A stretch of 6,463 nucleotides of DNA from Anaerolineales bacterium. GTDB taxonomy: Bacteria; Chloroflexota; Anaerolineae; Anaerolineales; Villigracilaceae. Below the pieces are notes generated by a model. It was given only the letters and a program-made list of their open reading frames with translations. It did not search any database and was not told the origin of the DNA. The stretch spans positions 1-6,463 of the forward strand of contig JAICRQ010000205.1 of assembly GCA_025966435.1 (NCBI GenBank). The letters run 5' to 3'. Position numbers and translations under genes: made by a program. Below, piece by piece: positions 3,819 through 6,463 of this stretch; the stretch's first letter is position 1, and every line of letters starts with the position of its first letter.

Positions 3819-6463
3819 ATGCGAAAACATATACTGACGATCATGACCCTCTTGGCGGTGATGATCACGTCATTCTCCCCGCTGTTTGCTACCGTTTCTC
3901 AGGCGCAATCAGATGCCGACCCGGAGTCTGTTAACATCCCCGGGACTCACCAGGACGAGCTGGGCTGCTCCGGGGAATGGCAGCCGGACTGTGAAGATAC
4001 GATGCTGACCTACGATGAAGAGGACGATATTTGGCAAGATGTGTACGAGATTCAGCCCGGTAACGATACAGATCAGATGGGTCCACGCTACAAGGCAGCG
4101 CTCAACGGCAGTTGGACTGAAAATTATGGTCAGAATGCTGCCCCTGGTGGGTCCGATATCCCTCTGGTCGTAGAGGAACCGACACAGGTCAAGTTTTATT
4201 ACGACCATAAGACTCACTGGATCACCGACAATTTCAACTCGCCGATCGTTGTGGCGATGGGAAGCTTCCAAACGCAAATCGGCTGTCTTAGGAATAACGA
4301 CCCGACCTGCCTGCGCGCCTGGCTGCAGGACCCGGAGGGAGACGGCATCTATGGCGTATTGACAGGCGGGTTGGAGGCAGGCACCTATAATGTCACATTT
4401 ACGCTGAATGAGGATGCGAGCCAGGTGATCGGCGAGCCTCAACAGTTTACTGTTCTGGAGGATGGAGATGCCATCTATTTTGGATATGACGCTTTGAAGA
4501 ATCAAACCACGATCAGCACCACCGGCGCGCCGGTGGGCAATCTGACAAAACAACGTGCCGTCTGGATTAACCGGGATACGATTCTGTGGGATGTCCCCGG
4601 CGATTCTGGCTGGACCTATACGCTCTCCTACTCGCCGGATGCCGCGTTAGCGCCCAGCGCGGAAGGCATCAATAATGGAATTGAGATTCCGCTGACATTT
4701 GCTGCCGATCGCCCAGACGTAGACATACTCCGTGCATATCCACACCTGCGGGATTACGCGGTATTGAAAGTCGATGAGATCGACCCATCCGAAATTGCCG
4801 AAATCCTCAAAGGGCAAATTGCCGTCTTGGCACAGGATCGAGAAGGCAATGCCGTGGATGCAACGGGTGTGCAGATCCCCGGCGTGCTCGACGATGTCTA
4901 TCCCTATGATGGGCCGCTCGGGATAACGTTCGACGCGAATGCGGACCTTCCCACGTTGCGACTCTGGGCGCCGACAGCGCAGGCTGTCACTTTCTTGCTC
5001 CTAGGTGATACTCCTAATTCCGGCAACACGGCTGAGATGCCGATGGAGTTTGATACTGCAACAGGAGTCTGGAGTATCACTGGCGATACGGATTGGAAGG
5101 GTCAGTATTATCTGTACCAGGTGGAAGTCTATATACCGTCCACAGGCAATATCGAAACAAATCTCGTAACCGATCCGTACTCGTTGAGTCTTTCGATGAA
5201 CAGCCGGTACAGTCAGATCGTTGACCTCAACGATGCCGGTCTCAAACCGGAAGGCTGGGACACCCTCGAAAAGCCGGCGCTCGCCGCACCCGAAGACATT
5301 GTCATTTACGAATTGCACATCCGCGATTTCAGCATCAGTGACCAGGCGGTCCCGGAGGAACTGCGCGGAACGTATAAAGCGTTCACGGTGAAAGACTCAA
5401 ATGGTATGAAACATCTCGAGGCGCTGGCACAGGCTGGGCTTACGCACATCCATCTATTACCCGCATTCGACATCGCCAGTGTGAACGAAGATAAATCCAC
5501 CTGGCAAACCGTGAATGAAGAGGAGCTTTCGTCTCTGCCGCCAGACTCGGATGAACAATCTGTCGCTGTCAGCGCGATCCTAGACTCGGACGGCTTCAAT
5601 TGGGGTTACGACCCGTTGCACTACACCACGCCTGAAGGCAGTTATTCGACGAACCCCAATGGTACCGTGCGCATTCTAGAATTCCGTGAGATGGTGCAAG
5701 CTCTCAACGAAACCGGGTTGCGCGTAGTGATGGACGTGGTCTACAACCACACGAATGCCAGCGGGCAGAGCGAGAACTCCGTGTTAGACCGGGTTGTGCC
5801 CGGTTACTACCATCGCTTGAATGCCGATGGCGCGGTCGAAACCTCTACCTGCTGCCAGAACACGGCGACCGAGCACGCTATGATGCGCAAGCTGATGATC
5901 GACTCTGTAGTCACGTGGGCGAAGGAATATAAAGTGGATGGTTTCCGCTTCGACCTGATGGGACACCACATGCTCGGAGACATGCAAGCCGTGCGGGCGG
6001 CGCTCGACGCGTTGACCATCGAAGATGATGGCGTGGATGGAAAATCCATCTACATCTACGGGGAAGGCTGGGACTTTGGCGAAGTCGCCAATAACGGGCG
6101 CGGCAAAAATGCCACCCAGCTCAATATCGCAGGAACCGGCATCGGCGTCTTCAACGACCGCTTGCGCGACGCTGTGCGCGGTGGCAGTCCGTTTAGCGAT
6201 CCACGTGAGCAGGGGTTTGTCACAGGGCTGGCCTTTGCCAACAATACAAACGAAACGCGCGACGAGGAGGATCAGCAAATCCAGTTGAACAACTATACCA
6301 ATTGGATTCGCCTCGGAATGGCAGGCAACCTGGCAAGTTATGAGATCCTCCGCGCCGATGGCAGCAGCGTGCCCGGCCGGTTGATCAGTTACAACGGCGC
6401 GCCGGCGGGATATACGGCTGATCCCCAGGAAAATATCGTCTACGTTTCTGCCCACGACAACCA
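3819..6463 (+). CDS. pulA: Secreted pullulanase-type alpha-1,6-glucosidase with two X25-like modules (C-terminus beyond window)
   Basis: 881 residues are visible in one uninterrupted frame; the C-terminus lies past the right edge. The enzyme should hydrolyse alpha-1,6 branch links in pullulan, starch or glycogen outside the cytoplasm. Residues 1-29 are a Sec signal peptide (MRKHILTIMTLLAVM, probable cleavage SQA/QS). Two related X25-like modules follow: about 38-138 (C50, C58, ALNGSWTENYG, FYYDHKTHWITDN) and about 142-235 (GSFQTQIGC, C156, C164). Next is a PulA N2-like region beginning near VWINRD (248-253), a CBM48-like beta domain with LWAPTA (382-387), and the entry motif YELHIRDF (497-504). 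GH13 conserved regions are all present: DVVYNHT (639-645), GFRFDLMGHH with nucleophile D712, YGEGWDFG with acid/base E749, and VSAHDN (876-881) with D880 at the very edge. STCCQNTATEH before the nucleophile is typical of the pullulanase/limit dextrinase group. GGAG 8 bases upstream supports the ATG. It is divergent from PFK, whose pathway receives the released sugars. Confidence 0.95.
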   Translation, partial: MRKHILTIMTLLAVMITSFSPLFATVSQAQSDADPESVNIPGTHQDELGCSGEWQPDCEDTMLTYDEEDDIWQDVYEIQPGNDTDQMGPRYKAALNGSWTENYGQNAAPGGSDIPLVVEEPTQVKFYYDHKTHWITDNFNSPIVVAMGSFQTQIGCLRNNDPTCLRAWLQDPEGDGIYGVLTGGLEAGTYNVTFTLNEDASQVIGEPQQFTVLEDGDAIYFGYDALKNQTTISTTGAPVGNLTKQRAVWINRDTILWDVPGDSGWTYTLSYSPDAALAPSAEGINNGIEIPLTFAADRPDVDILRAYPHLRDYAVLKVDEIDPSEIAEILKGQIAVLAQDREGNAVDATGVQIPGVLDDVYPYDGPLGITFDANADLPTLRLWAPTAQAVTFLLLGDTPNSGNTAEMPMEFDTATGVWSITGDTDWKGQYYLYQVEVYIPSTGNIETNLVTDPYSLSLSMNSRYSQIVDLNDAGLKPEGWDTLEKPALAAPEDIVIYELHIRDFSISDQAVPEELRGTYKAFTVKDSNGMKHLEALAQAGLTHIHLLPAFDIASVNEDKSTWQTVNEEELSSLPPDSDEQSVAVSAILDSDGFNWGYDPLHYTTPEGSYSTNPNGTVRILEFREMVQALNETGLRVVMDVVYNHTNASGQSENSVLDRVVPGYYHRLNADGAVETSTCCQNTATEHAMMRKLMIDSVVTWAKEYKVDGFRFDLMGHHMLGDMQAVRAALDALTIEDDGVDGKSIYIYGEGWDFGEVANNGRGKNATQLNIAGTGIGVFNDRLRDAVRGGSPFSDPREQGFVTGLAFANNTNETRDEEDQQIQLNNYTNWIRLGMAGNLASYEILRADGSSVPGRLISYNGAPAGYTADPQENIVYVSAHDN

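Noticed and set aside
3909..4553. 214-residue minus-strand open frame opposite the pullulanase N-terminus
   Set aside because: The plus-strand frame here encodes X25-like modules with clear motifs; the minus frame is a shadow.
5784..6455. 223-residue minus-strand open frame opposite the pullulanase catalytic domain
   Set aside because: The opposite strand holds three of the four GH13 conserved regions in frame, which settles the coding strand.
1..6463. CRISPR arrays, tRNA or rRNA genes, insertion sequence ends, phage att sites
   Set aside because: No regularly spaced repeats, cloverleaf-like sequence, transposase motifs or long terminal inverted repeats were seen on either strand by eye.

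Overview
The window reads as bacterial: there are no introns, Shine-Dalgarno sequences precede the starts, and it carries a MerR-family regulator and a secreted GH13 starch enzyme. Moderate GC, a eukaryotic-type double phosphofructokinase and a pullulanase with X25-like modules make me think of Chloroflexota (perhaps Anaerolineae). That placement is an impression and was not tested by any search.

Layout: (1) 1-301, minus strand, the N-terminal part of a small membrane-anchored or exported protein of unknown function, running off the left edge. (2) 302-524, a divergent intergenic region holding a MerR-type promoter (TTGACT, 19-bp spacer, TATAGT) over an imperfect dyad. (3) 525-1343, plus strand, a complete MerR/BmrR-type regulator with a C-terminal GyrI-like ligand domain. 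(4) 1344-1459, a convergent intergenic region containing three hairpins in a row. (5) 1460-3682, minus strand, a complete 740-residue 6-phosphofructokinase made of two fused PFK units, the first catalytically intact and the second degenerate, as in animal and fungal PFK. (6) 3683-3818, a divergent intergenic region with two short inverted repeats and a probable -10/RBS for the plus-strand gene. (7) 3819-6463, plus strand, a secreted pullulanase-type debranching enzyme with two N-terminal X25-like modules and the GH13 catalytic domain; the window ends right after the fourth conserved GH13 motif.

Together, the right-hand two thirds links extracellular cleavage of alpha-1,6 bonds in starch, glycogen or pullulan with the committed step of glycolysis, transcribed divergently from 136 bp. 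The left part is a separate, probably self-regulated multidrug-type MerR sensor. No target transporter or enzyme for that regulator is visible here.

The most notable item is the eukaryotic-type tandem PFK on a bacterial chromosome fragment, including the C-terminal QWWLKLR motif and a second half whose catalytic residues are replaced as in eukaryotic regulatory halves. I did not find evidence for a wholly new multi-gene system, CRISPR array, tRNA, rRNA or mobile element.
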